The notes under the pieces were generated by a model. The model made no database searches, was not told the DNA's origin, and saw only the letters and a list, made by a program, of their open reading frames with translations. 64,000 nt of DNA from Mycobacterium sp. SVM_VP21. GTDB lineage: Bacteria; Actinomycetota; Actinomycetes; Mycobacteriales; Mycobacteriaceae. Shown here piece by piece: positions 1 through 8,342 of the stretch. The stretch is from NCBI GenBank assembly GCA_024758765.1, contig CP101406.1, positions 3,968,001 through 4,032,000 on the forward strand, written 5' to 3'. Within the stretch, counting starts at the first letter, position 1. Every line of letters starts with the position of its first letter. The translations under genes were made by a program, and so were the position numbers.

Positions 1-1
1 G

Positions 2-28
2 GTTCAACTCCTGCCCGGAATGGGGTGA
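2..28 (+). CDS. kdpB: KdpB C-terminal tail (partial)
   Basis: Only the last eight codons and a TGA stop are visible, in a frame that closes one base before the kdpC ATG. The short hydrophobic tail and its position directly upstream of kdpC are what is expected for the catalytic ATPase subunit of the Kdp potassium pump. The call rests on operon order (kdpA-kdpB-kdpC) rather than on the residues themselves. Confidence 0.45.
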   Translation, partial: VQLLPGMG

Positions 29-29
29 C

Positions 30-929
30 ATGAGATTTGCGGGCGTGATTCGCAGCCACTGGGCCGCGCTGCGCGCACTACTTGTCTTCACCGTTGTGCT
101 CGGCATCGGCTACCCGCTGCTCGTCTGGCTGGTGGCGCAGATCCCGGGTCTGCACGCACGTGCCGATGGGTCGTTGATCACCGACACCGTTGGCCGACCG
201 GTCGCCAGCGCACTGATCGGGCAGTCGTTCACCGACACTGCCGGCCGCCCACTGCCGCAGTACTTTCAGGGCAGGCCGTCAGCGGCCGGCATCGGCTACG
301 ACGCCTTGGCCAGTGGAGCGAGCAATCTTGGCCCGGAGAGCATCGTCGACCTGCCCGCTGCGCCGAGCCTGCTCACCCAGGTCTGCGCCCGCAGCGTGGC
401 GGTTGCGAAAACCGAAGGCCTTGACGCGGGGGCTGCGTCGCGGCCGTTCTGCACCGCCAAGGGGCGGGGCGCTGTGCTGGCTGTGTTCGGCCCGCGTGGC
501 CCCAGCGGCACCGTCGCCCATCCGACCCGGGTGGTCAGTATCAATGAGCCGTGTGCCACCGGCAGCCAGACGTTTGTCAACGGTTATCACGGCGTTCGGG
601 TGGAATGCGCCCGGCCCGGTGAGGATTCGGCCGGCCAGATCGTGCCGATCCGTGGGCCCGCGTCCGAGCCAGCGCTGGTTCCCGCCGACGCCGTCACCGC
701 CAGCGGCAGCGGTCTGGACCCCGATATCTCGCCGGCTTACGCCGAACTTCAAATCGACCGAGTCGCCAGGGCCCGGGGGATACGCGCCGAGCAGGTCCGT
801 GCCGCGGTCCGCGCTCACCAGAGCGGGCGACTGCTCGGGTTCCTCGGTGAGGCCCGCGTCAACGTGGTTGCGGTGAACCTGGAACTAGACCACGAGCATC
901 CTGTTCCCGGTTGCTGTTCCGATGGATGA
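30..929 (+). CDS. kdpC: Potassium-transporting ATPase subunit C, enlarged
   Basis: KdpC is the single-span membrane subunit that stabilises the KdpA-KdpB potassium pump. An N-terminal membrane segment lies at residues 12-36. The family core follows (YFQGRPSAAG at 78-87, SGASNLGP at 95-102) and the C-terminal block (TASGSGLDP at 223-231, GFLGEARVNV at 270-279). The protein has 299 residues where about 190 is usual. The excess is an insert of roughly 110 residues (about 104-215) between the two conserved halves, with four cysteines at 119, 141, 175 and 193. The stop overlaps the start of kdpD by 8 bases, so the two genes are co-transcribed. The identity is secure; the role of the insert is unknown. 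Confidence 0.93.
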   Translation: MRFAGVIRSHWAALRALLVFTVVLGIGYPLLVWLVAQIPGLHARADGSLITDTVGRPVASALIGQSFTDTAGRPLPQYFQGRPSAAGIGYDALASGASNLGPESIVDLPAAPSLLTQVCARSVAVAKTEGLDAGAASRPFCTAKGRGAVLAVFGPRGPSGTVAHPTRVVSINEPCATGSQTFVNGYHGVRVECARPGEDSAGQIVPIRGPASEPALVPADAVTASGSGLDPDISPAYAELQIDRVARARGIRAEQVRAAVRAHQSGRLLGFLGEARVNVVAVNLELDHEHPVPGCCSDG

Positions 930-3477
930 TCTATCGGTGAGCGCTTTTGGCTCCCGCGGCAGACGTGGGGAGTTGCGTATCTATCTGGGTGCGGCCCCCG
1001 GTGTCGGCAAGACGTACGCGATGCTGGGCGAGGCCCACCGCCGGTTGGAACGAGGCACCGACCTGGTGGCCGCCGTGGTCGAGACGCACGGTCGAAGAAA
1101 GACGGCGGAATTGCTTGAGGGCATCGAGGTGGTTCCGCCCCGCCTGATCGACTACCGGGGCAAGCGTTTCCCCGAACTCGACGTTCCAGCGGTGCTGGCG
1201 CGACGACCGCAGGTCGTGCTCGTCGACGAGTTGGCCCACACCAATACGCCGGGCAGCGTCAACGCCAAACGGTGGCAGGACGTCGAGGAACTGCTCGCCG
1301 CCGGGATCACGGTGATCTCCACGGTCAATGTGCAGCATCTGGAGAGCCTCAACGACGTCGTCGCACAGATCACTGGTGTTGAGCAACTGGAGACGGTGCC
1401 GGATTCGGTCATCCGTCAGGCCTCGCAGATCGAACTCGTCGATATCCATCCGGAGGCGCTTCGCCGCCGGCTCGCCCACGGCAATGTCTATGCACCGGAG
1501 AAGGTCGATGCGGCATTGTCCAACTATTTCCGCAGCGGAAACCTCACCGCGCTAAGGGAATTGGCACTGCTGTGGGTGGCCGACCAGGTGGACGCCGCGC
1601 TGGCGAAGTACCGCGCGGACAAGAAGATCACCGACACCTGGGAAGCCCGCGAGCGGGTGGTGGTGGCCGTGACCGGCGGCCCGGAATCGGAGACGCTGGT
1701 ACGGCGTGCCTCGCGGATCGCATCGAAGTCCAGCGCCGAGTTGATGGCGCTTCATGTGCTGGCCGGCGACGGCCACTCGGCCGTTCCCACGGCACGGATG
1801 GGAAAGATCCGTGAGTTGGCGGCTGGGCTCGGCGCCTCACTGCACATCGTCGTCGGCGACGACGTGCCGACCGCGCTATTGGACTTTGCCCGGGAAGTCA
1901 ACGCCACCCAACTGGTGATCGGGACGTCGCGGCGGTCCCGCTGGGCGCGCTTGTTCGACGAGGGCATCGGCGCAATGGTGGTCCGGCGGTCGGGCAAGAT
2001 CGATGTCCACATCGTGACTCATGAAGAGTCCAAACAAGGTTTCCGGATCACACCCATCTCACCGCGGCAACGCCGCGCGCTGCCCTGGCTGGCGGCGCTG
2101 CTCGTTCCTTCGGCGGTCTGCGCTACTACGACGACCTGGCTGGATCCGGTACTGCGCCTGGGCGGAGAGAGTGCACTGTTCTTCGTCAGCGTTCTGGCGG
2201 TGGCCCTGCTCGGCGGTGTGGCCCCAGCAATTCTTTCGGCCGTGATATCCGGTCTGCTCCTCAACTACTTCCTGATCGATCCCCGGCACAGTTTCACCAT
2301 CGCCGAGACCGATTCGGCGGTCACGGAGATCGTGCTGCTGCTGGTGGCGGTCGCGGTGTCGGTGCTCGTGGATCGTGCGGCCGAACGAGCCAGGGAGGCC
2401 GGCCGCGCATCCCAGGAGGCGGAGTTGCTGGCCCTGTTCGCCGGGTCGGTATTGCGGGGCGCCGACCTCGAGACGCTGCTGGAGCGCGTCCGGGAGACCT
2501 ATGCACTACGGGCGGTGAGCATCCTGCGGATATCTACTGTCGACGGCCAGCAGGCCGGTCAGACGGTGATTGCTGCCGCGGGCGCTGACCCGTGTACGAC
2601 TATCGACTCTGCGGACACCGCCATCGACGTCGGCGACGACGAATTCTGGATGCTGATCGCGGGCAGACAGTTGGCGGCGCGTGATCGACGCGTGTTGTCC
2701 GCAGTGGCCAAGCAGGCGGCCGGATTGATCAGGCAACGCGAATTGACCGACGAGGCGAGCCGATCCGAGGCTGTGATGCGAGCCGATGAACTGCGCCGCT
2801 CGCTGCTGTCCGCCGTCAGCCACGATCTGCGTACGCCGCTGGCGGGTGCCAAGGCCGCGGTGTCGAGTCTGCGCGCCGACGACGTCGGGTTCTCACCGGA
2901 GGACACCAGCGAACTGTTGGCCACCGTGGAGGAGTCGATCGACCAACTCACCGTTCTGGTCGGAAATCTCCTCGACTCGTCCCGGTTGGCCGCCGGAGTG
3001 GTACACCCCGAGCTGGGTCGGGTGTATCTGGAAGAAGTCGTGGAACGGGCCCTGGTCAGTATCGGACGGGGGAAGACCGGCATCTTCCGTTCGGGCATCG
3101 ACAGAGTCAAAGTCGACGTTGGTGACGGGGTCGTGCTCGCCGACGCCGGACTCCTGGAACGCGTGTTGGCCAACCTCCTCGACAACGCGTTGCGCTATGC
3201 CCCCGATGGCCCGATCCGGGTCAGTGCGTGTCAGGTCAGTGGTCGGGTTCTGATCAATGTTGCCGACCAGGGACGTGGCCTACCGCCGGGCGGGGAGCGC
3301 CTGTTTGAGCCGTTCCAGCGGATCGGCGATCAGAACAACACCACCGGTATCGGCCTGGGCTTGTCGGTAGCACGCGGGTTCGTCGAGTCGATGGGCGGAA
3401 CGGTCTCCGCCACCGAGACGCCGGGCGGCGGCCTCACTATGGTGGTGGATCTGGCTCCGCCGCAGGAGACTCCGTGA
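922..3477 (+). CDS. kdpD: Sensor histidine kinase KdpD, copy 1
   Basis: Full-length KdpD of 851 residues that senses low potassium or turgor and controls kdp transcription. An N-terminal KdpD domain carries a Walker A motif (GAAPGVGKT, residues 23-31). It is followed by a universal-stress-like domain with TSRRSRWAR, four membrane helices at about 380-485, a GAF-like region, the DHp box SHDLRTPL with phosphoacceptor His634, and a HATPase domain with GIGLGLSV. It overlaps kdpC. No response regulator follows: the next gene is on the opposite strand. A very similar second KdpD, adjacent to kdpE, lies 5 kb downstream. This copy may signal to that KdpE or be a paralogue with altered input. Confidence 0.93.
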   Translation: MDDLSVSAFGSRGRRGELRIYLGAAPGVGKTYAMLGEAHRRLERGTDLVAAVVETHGRRKTAELLEGIEVVPPRLIDYRGKRFPELDVPAVLARRPQVVLVDELAHTNTPGSVNAKRWQDVEELLAAGITVISTVNVQHLESLNDVVAQITGVEQLETVPDSVIRQASQIELVDIHPEALRRRLAHGNVYAPEKVDAALSNYFRSGNLTALRELALLWVADQVDAALAKYRADKKITDTWEARERVVVAVTGGPESETLVRRASRIASKSSAELMALHVLAGDGHSAVPTARMGKIRELAAGLGASLHIVVGDDVPTALLDFAREVNATQLVIGTSRRSRWARLFDEGIGAMVVRRSGKIDVHIVTHEESKQGFRITPISPRQRRALPWLAALLVPSAVCATTTTWLDPVLRLGGESALFFVSVLAVALLGGVAPAILSAVISGLLLNYFLIDPRHSFTIAETDSAVTEIVLLLVAVAVSVLVDRAAERAREAGRASQEAELLALFAGSVLRGADLETLLERVRETYALRAVSILRISTVDGQQAGQTVIAAAGADPCTTIDSADTAIDVGDDEFWMLIAGRQLAARDRRVLSAVAKQAAGLIRQRELTDEASRSEAVMRADELRRSLLSAVSHDLRTPLAGAKAAVSSLRADDVGFSPEDTSELLATVEESIDQLTVLVGNLLDSSRLAAGVVHPELGRVYLEEVVERALVSIGRGKTGIFRSGIDRVKVDVGDGVVLADAGLLERVLANLLDNALRYAPDGPIRVSACQVSGRVLINVADQGRGLPPGGERLFEPFQRIGDQNNTTGIGLGLSVARGFVESMGGTVSATETPGGGLTMVVDLAPPQETP

Positions 3478-3530
3478 CTCCCATTTTGGTCGCGGCTGAG
3501 AGGCTGGCGCAGTTGGTCGTTGTCGAGCGT

Positions 3531-4529
3531 TCAACTGCGGCGTGCAGTGACCAGGCGTCCTCGTGAGATGAGGGAGGCGGACTGCTTGAGCCGTTGGGTG
3601 CGGATGCTTACCTCGCAGGCATGGATGTGGTCAACGGCCGCCAGCTGCTCGGTGAGATAACGATAGAGGTCATCCACGTCGCGACAGATGGCGATGGCTA
3701 GCAGATTCCTGCGCCCGCTGATGGCGCCGGCGAACGCGATCTCCCGGTGGGCGGCGATCACCTCGCCGACCTGATGCAGGTGCTGCGGAGCAACGTCGAG
3801 CCACAGCATGGCATTGAGTCGGAAGCCCAGCTGCTCGGGGAGCAGGTCGATGTCGTAGAGCAGGGTGCCGGCACTTTCCAGGTCCGCCATCCGTCGTGCC
3901 ACGCGCGCCACCGACCAGCCGGTGCGCTGCACCATCAGCGCCTGCGGGGCTCGGCCGTCGTCGGCGAGCACATCGAAGAGTGCCTGATCCTGCGCGGTGG
4001 GGGCCGGTGGCCGCCCGCTCGGCGACAGGCCGGCCGGGCCATCGAGGATCTGGGCCGTCTGCTCGCCGGTGAGTTGGTGCCCGTAGCCGGACCACGGCGC
4101 GGTGGGTGGTTCGCCGAACGCATGCAACAGTAGATCGACGCTGATGTCGAGTACCGCTGCGGTTCGGGGAAGTTGTTGCAGCAGAAGGCCATCTCCGCTC
4201 TCACCGACCGGGGCGCGGATAACGCAGACCAGTTCGGTCCCGCCGGACAGGATGTTGGCGTGGGTGACCTCCGATCGGCGCACCAGCGCCTCGGCGAGCT
4301 GCGGCATGCGGTCCGGCTTGGCATGGATACGGGTCACCCATTGGGTGTCCCCGTGCACCCGGGGGTTGACCAGTCCGACGACGCGCATCACGCCGGCACG
4401 ACGCATGCGGTGGTAGCGGCGGGCGACGCTCTGCTCGGATGCGTCGACGGCGTTGGCGATCCGGCGAAACGGCGCCCGTGGCGCCAACTCCAGCGCGTGG
4501 AGGATTTGTGCGTCGAGCACATCCATCAT
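3531..4529 (-). CDS. Lrp/AsnC-family regulator with two tandem modules
   Basis: About 332 residues, twice the length of a classical Lrp protein. The N-terminal half has an AsnC-type helix-turn-helix (LDAQILHAL to SVARRYHRM, about 4-43) and a ligand-binding RAM-like domain. The second half repeats the plan, with DQALFDVLADDG and SVARVARRM near 180-220 followed by another RAM-like region. The start is the ATG pair at 4529/4526; upstream in-frame codons read through the divergent promoter region and look non-coding. The gene is divergent from the SDR operon at 4651 and is the obvious candidate to regulate it through the TCTACA-N13-TGTAGA dyad between them. The inducer is unknown. Confidence 0.85.
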   Translation of the reverse strand: MMDVLDAQILHALELAPRAPFRRIANAVDASEQSVARRYHRMRRAGVMRVVGLVNPRVHGDTQWVTRIHAKPDRMPQLAEALVRRSEVTHANILSGGTELVCVIRAPVGESGDGLLLQQLPRTAAVLDISVDLLLHAFGEPPTAPWSGYGHQLTGEQTAQILDGPAGLSPSGRPPAPTAQDQALFDVLADDGRAPQALMVQRTGWSVARVARRMADLESAGTLLYDIDLLPEQLGFRLNAMLWLDVAPQHLHQVGEVIAAHREIAFAGAISGRRNLLAIAICRDVDDLYRYLTEQLAAVDHIHACEVSIRTQRLKQSASLISRGRLVTARRS

Positions 4530-4569
4530 GACGAAAGTATGCGCTATCCACCCATCTGATGCGTATTCC

Positions 4570-4594
4570 TCTACATTCTGCCGGATCGTGTAGA
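4570..4594. promoter_or_regulatory. Dyad operator in the divergent Lrp/SDR promoter region
   Basis: TCTACA and TGTAGA form a perfect 6-bp inverted repeat separated by 13 bases, in the 121-bp gap between the Lrp-type regulator and the SDR gene. The half-site spacing and location fit an Lrp-family binding site controlling both directions. No experimental support is available from sequence alone. Confidence 0.45.
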
Positions 4595-4650
4595 TATCAC
4601 GAGGCTGAGGGTGGGAATCTGGGTTGCGGGATCGAACGGAAGGGCAGCTC

Positions 4651-5409
4651 ATGCAGTGGACCGGCGACACCGTCCTGGTAACCGGCGGCGGTAGCGGAAT
4701 CGGCCGCGGCCTGGCCGAAGCACTACACCGGTTGGGCAATCGGGTCGTCATCGCGGGCCGTCGCCGCACCCTGTTGGACAGCGTCGCCGCCGCCAACCCC
4801 GGAATGGGCTGCCTGCCGCTGGATCAATCCGATGCCGGCGACATCGCGCGGTTCGCCGCCGAACTTGCCGAGCGGTATCCGGATCTCAACGTTGTGATCA
4901 ACAACGCCGGAATCATGCACGTCGAGGATCTCGCCGGCGGCGCCGCAGCAGCCGCAGAATCCATCGTGGCGGTGAATCTGCTGGGGCCGATCCGACTGAC
5001 CGCAGCACTGCTGCCGTCGTTGTCGGAGCAACCCCGCGCGGCGATCATCAACGTCACCTCAGCACTGGCATTCGTGCCCAAAGCCGGCACCCCGACATAC
5101 AGCGCAACCAAGGCCGCGCTGCACTCCTACACTGAGTCGCTGCGGTTTCAACTGCGGGACAGCAGGATCCAGGTCATCGAGTTGATCCCACCGCGGGTCG
5201 AGACCGAGATACAGCAGGAACTCGAGCCGGACCCGAACACCGTACCGCTGAACACTTTTGTTGCCGAGACGATCAGGCTGCTGCAGAGCAGGCCGCAGGC
5301 CACCGAGATCGTGGTGGGCCAGGCCTGGCCGTGTCGGCTGGCGGCGCGTGCCGAAACCTATGAGCGGATTTACGCCGCCATCAATCCCGCATCATCAACG
5401 CGAAAGTAA
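4651..5409 (+). CDS. Short-chain dehydrogenase/reductase (DltE-like)
   Basis: Classical SDR of 252 residues. It shows the NAD(P)-binding TGGGSGIG motif near the N-terminus, NNAG (about 90-93), and the YSATK catalytic Tyr-Lys pair at about 150-154. The ATG at 4651 is preceded by a purine-rich GGAAGGG and gives the normal N-terminus just ahead of the Rossmann motif; the upstream TTG in the same frame is unlikely. It is the first gene of a three-gene operon with an LLM-class oxidoreductase (10 bases downstream) and an alpha/beta hydrolase, facing the Lrp-type regulator. The substrate cannot be read from sequence. The operon suggests oxidation and hydrolysis of a small organic or lipid compound. 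Confidence 0.88.
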   Translation: MQWTGDTVLVTGGGSGIGRGLAEALHRLGNRVVIAGRRRTLLDSVAAANPGMGCLPLDQSDAGDIARFAAELAERYPDLNVVINNAGIMHVEDLAGGAAAAAESIVAVNLLGPIRLTAALLPSLSEQPRAAIINVTSALAFVPKAGTPTYSATKAALHSYTESLRFQLRDSRIQVIELIPPRVETEIQQELEPDPNTVPLNTFVAETIRLLQSRPQATEIVVGQAWPCRLAARAETYERIYAAINPASSTRK

Positions 5410-5419
5410 CGGAACTGCA

Positions 5420-6277
5420 ATGCAGATAGGTATCGGCCTGCCGAACCAGATCTCAGGCGTGCCGGGCTCGGTGATCTCCGAATGGGCACGCCGCGCCGAG
5501 GAGCGCGGATTCGCCTCCGTGACGACCATCGATCGGGTGGTCTATCCGAGCCTCGATTCGCTCGTCGCGCTGGCCGTCGCAGCGGGGGCAACCCGCGACC
5601 TCGGCTTGGTGACCAACGTCCTGCTGGCGCCGCTGTACCCCGCCGCACCGTTGGCGAAGCAACTGGGCAGCTTGGCCGAGATCAGCGGCAACCGGCTCAC
5701 CCTGGGGCTGGGCGTGGGATCGAGGACCGACGACTACGCAGTCTGTGGCGCCGACTTCCGGCAGCGTGGGCGCAAGCTCGACGAAGCGGTCGAGGTGATG
5801 CGGCGGGAGTGGCGAGCCGATCCGTCCAACGTTGCCGCCGCACTCTGCCCGGCTCCCGTACAGATCCCGATCCTGTTCGGTGGTAGCTCGCCGGCCACTG
5901 TGCGCCGGATCGCCACGGTGGGGGACGGCTGGGCCGCCGGGGCCGTCCGCGACTACCGAAGTCAGTCGTCGTTCGCCGATACCGTGCGATCGGCCTGGCA
6001 GCAGGCCGGGCGAGCGGGCAAACCATGGTTGAATGCCAGCGTCAACTTCGCACTCGGCGACGCGGCGACGGTGCGTGCCGGGCGCGCGAGCCTACGCAAC
6101 TACTACGGGTTCGCCCCCGAGTACGCCGAACTCAATGTCGCCGACATGGTGGCCGTTCCGGACGACGCGGCGGCCACGGTGCGCGCCTACCGCGATCTCG
6201 GCTTCGGGGGGCTGCTGTTTCACCCCACCGTCGCATCGATCGACCAGCTCGACCGGCTCGCCGACGCGGTGCTGTGA
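5420..6277 (+). CDS. LLM-class (luciferase-like) F420- or flavin-dependent oxidoreductase
   Basis: 285 residues with the luciferase-like TIM-barrel signature. The N-terminus is IGIGLPNQ, followed by WARRAEERGFASVTTIDRV. A central LGLGVGSRTDDY segment and the IPILFGGSS strand are typical of mycobacterial F420-dependent enzymes. Start ATG at 5420 follows the SDR stop by 10 bases. Mycobacteria make F420, so that cofactor is likely, but FMN cannot be excluded. It lies in the middle of the SDR/LLM/hydrolase operon. Confidence 0.86.
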   Translation: MQIGIGLPNQISGVPGSVISEWARRAEERGFASVTTIDRVVYPSLDSLVALAVAAGATRDLGLVTNVLLAPLYPAAPLAKQLGSLAEISGNRLTLGLGVGSRTDDYAVCGADFRQRGRKLDEAVEVMRREWRADPSNVAAALCPAPVQIPILFGGSSPATVRRIATVGDGWAAGAVRDYRSQSSFADTVRSAWQQAGRAGKPWLNASVNFALGDAATVRAGRASLRNYYGFAPEYAELNVADMVAVPDDAAATVRAYRDLGFGGLLFHPTVASIDQLDRLADAVL

Positions 6278-6300
6278 GCTCTACCACGCAGGAGGCCGCC

Positions 6301-7110
6301 ATGACCACGTACGCCACCCACGGAATCTCGCTGTACTACGAGGTTTACGGTGACCCCGTCAATCCGCCGGTGCTGTTGATCTCAGGGCTGGGCGGAACCG
6401 GAAAGAGCTGGAGCGGGCAGATCGAGCGCTTCGCCTCCGGACACTATGTCGTCGTCCCGGACCAGCGGGGCACCGGGGAATCAAGTCGCACCGAAAGCGG
6501 CCACACGATTTCGCAACTCGCGACTGATATGGCCTCGCTGGTCGATCACCTCGGGCGGGGACCCATGCACGTGGTCGGAGCATCCACCGGCGGCGCCATC
6601 GGGCAGTGCATGGCGCTGGATCACCCACACACGGTGCGTACCCTGACGATGGTCGCCGCGTTCGCGCGCTTCGACGCCTTTGCGCGACGCGAATTCGCAG
6701 TACGACGCAAGATGGCCGCCGAGTGGGACAGCCACGACCTACTGGCCGGCTACGCGCTGTTTCTGTTCTCCCCCAACTACACCCGCGAACATCCGGACCG
6801 GGTGGCGGCGTGGGTCGAGCGGGCGGCGGCGCAGCACCGTCGGGCGGCCGACCGCGACATCGCGCTCAAGCGGATCGACATGATCACCGCGCACGACACC
6901 CTGGCGCGCCTGGACGGCATCGCGCAACCGGCCCTGGCGATCTGCGGCACCCAGGACTTCTGCACCCCGCCGGCGTTATCCGAAGAGATCGCCGACGCGA
7001 TCCCGGGCTGCGAACTCGTCGCTGTTCCGGACTGCGGTCATCTGGTCGAATACGAAAACCCCGACGAGTTCCACCGCATCGTCTCCGACTTCATCGGTCG
7101 GCATCAGTGA
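6301..7110 (+). CDS. Alpha/beta hydrolase
   Basis: 269-residue alpha/beta-fold hydrolase. An oxyanion-hole type segment SGLGG lies near residue 24. The nucleophile elbow GASTGG is near residue 95. An acid region CGTQDFCTPP and the catalytic His in PDCGHLVEYE are near the C-terminus. An AGGAGG-like Shine-Dalgarno sits directly before the ATG at 6301. It is the third gene of the operon, 23 bases after the LLM oxidoreductase, and probably hydrolyses an ester or lactone made by its neighbours; the substrate is unknown. Confidence 0.88.
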   Translation: MTTYATHGISLYYEVYGDPVNPPVLLISGLGGTGKSWSGQIERFASGHYVVVPDQRGTGESSRTESGHTISQLATDMASLVDHLGRGPMHVVGASTGGAIGQCMALDHPHTVRTLTMVAAFARFDAFARREFAVRRKMAAEWDSHDLLAGYALFLFSPNYTREHPDRVAAWVERAAAQHRRAADRDIALKRIDMITAHDTLARLDGIAQPALAICGTQDFCTPPALSEEIADAIPGCELVAVPDCGHLVEYENPDEFHRIVSDFIGRHQ

Positions 7111-7132
7111 CGCCGACCGACAAAAGACGGGG

Positions 7133-7588
7133 TCAGCCGGCCTTCCAGACAACCTTGTCGACTCCGGCGGCGTCGCGGTAGACGACGCTGTCCGGCGCGG
7201 TGCCATTCTTGACGTCGAAGTACAGTCGTCCGCTGGTCTGACTGCCCGTGGCGATCGGTCCGTTGGGCAGGCCGTCGACCTCGTTGCCCTTCATCACCGC
7301 GAACGTTGAGCTGTTGACGGCGCGTGCGTTGAAGTCAGCGATGTTCGGCGTAGGCGAACCGCTTACCGCCCGAGCCGTCACATCCGAGTACCAAATGCCG
7401 TCGTTGTGCCCGCTGGGTTGCAGGTCGCTGACGGTGTACGCAATGGCCCCACCGGGGCCCTGAATCTCTTGGGTTTGGCCGAATCCGACCACCTGTGGGT
7501 CCGCAAAAGCTGGCGACGCCACAAGCATTCCGGCCGTCGTGAGACCGGCCGCTGCTACTGCCGTCTTCTTGGCGATGTGGGAGAACAT
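7133..7588 (-). CDS. MPT63-like secreted protein (DUF1942)
   Basis: About 151 residues with a clear Sec signal peptide (KK, then a hydrophobic run ending ASPAFA). The mature domain resembles the mycobacterial MPT63/DUF1942 immunoglobulin-like fold (VGFGQTQEIQGPGGA, GRLYFDVKNG, VVYRDA). A strong AAGGAG lies before a GTG-ATG pair at 7591/7588; either could start translation. It stands alone between the convergent hydrolase operon and kdpE. MPT63 proteins are exported and antigenic, but their function is unknown. Confidence 0.85.
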   Translation of the reverse strand: MFSHIAKKTAVAAAGLTTAGMLVASPAFADPQVVGFGQTQEIQGPGGAIAYTVSDLQPSGHNDGIWYSDVTARAVSGSPTPNIADFNARAVNSSTFAVMKGNEVDGLPNGPIATGSQTSGRLYFDVKNGTAPDSVVYRDAAGVDKVVWKAG

Positions 7589-7658
7589 CACGGCAAAACT
7601 CCTTCCGCTAGGTTCTTCCAGGCATATCCGCGCCGGCGGATTTCAAAACCTCAAAAAT

Positions 7659-8342
7659 TCACACTTCGAATCGGTAGCCCATCCCTGCCTCGGTGAGCAG
7701 GTGTTTGGGGTTTGAGGGATCGTTCTCGAGTTTGCGGCGCAACTGCGCCAGATAGACCCGAAGATATTGGGTTTCCTTTGCATATGCCGGGCCCCATACC
7801 TGGGTGAGTAACTCGTCGCGGCCGACCAGCTTTCCCCGGTTTCGCACCAGCATCTCCAGCATGCCCCATTCGGTGGGAGTCAGATGGACCTCGCCGCCGT
7901 TCTTGGTGACTTTCTTGGCTGCCAGATCCACGGTGAACGAAGCGGTTTCCACTATTGGCTGGTCGGTTTCGGCGGTCGCGGCGTTGCGTCGTGCGGCGGC
8001 GCGCAGCCGAGCTAGGAATTCGTCCATTCCGAATGGCTTGGTCACGTAGTCGTCGGCGCCGGCATCGAGCGCCTCCACCTTGTCGGCCGAGTCGGTGCGA
8101 GCAGACAGCACGATCACCGGCACGGTCAGCCAGCCCCGCAATCCGGCCAGCACCTCGATGCCGGAGATGTCGGGCAGCCCCAGATCGAGGATCACCACGT
8201 CCGGGCGCTGCTCGGCGGCGGCACGCAGGGCGCCGGCGCCGGTCGCCGCGGTGACGACTTCGTAGCCGCGCACCGACAGGTTGATCTTCAGCGCGCGCAG
8301 AATCTGCGGCTCGTCGTCGACTACCAGGACTCGTGTGCTCAT
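7659..8342 (-). CDS. kdpE: Response regulator KdpE
   Basis: OmpR/PhoB-type regulator of 227 residues. The receiver domain has the acidic pocket VVDDE, the phosphoacceptor in ILDLGLPD (about Asp52) and DDYVTKPF. The C-terminal winged helix contains HLTPTEWGMLEMLVRN and GMGYRFEV. It overlaps the upstream kdpD copy 2 stop by one base, so the pair is translationally coupled. It is expected to activate kdpFABC when phosphorylated by KdpD. Confidence 0.95.
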   Translation of the reverse strand: MSTRVLVVDDEPQILRALKINLSVRGYEVVTAATGAGALRAAAEQRPDVVILDLGLPDISGIEVLAGLRGWLTVPVIVLSARTDSADKVEALDAGADDYVTKPFGMDEFLARLRAAARRNAATAETDQPIVETASFTVDLAAKKVTKNGGEVHLTPTEWGMLEMLVRNRGKLVGRDELLTQVWGPAYAKETQYLRVYLAQLRRKLENDPSNPKHLLTEAGMGYRFEV

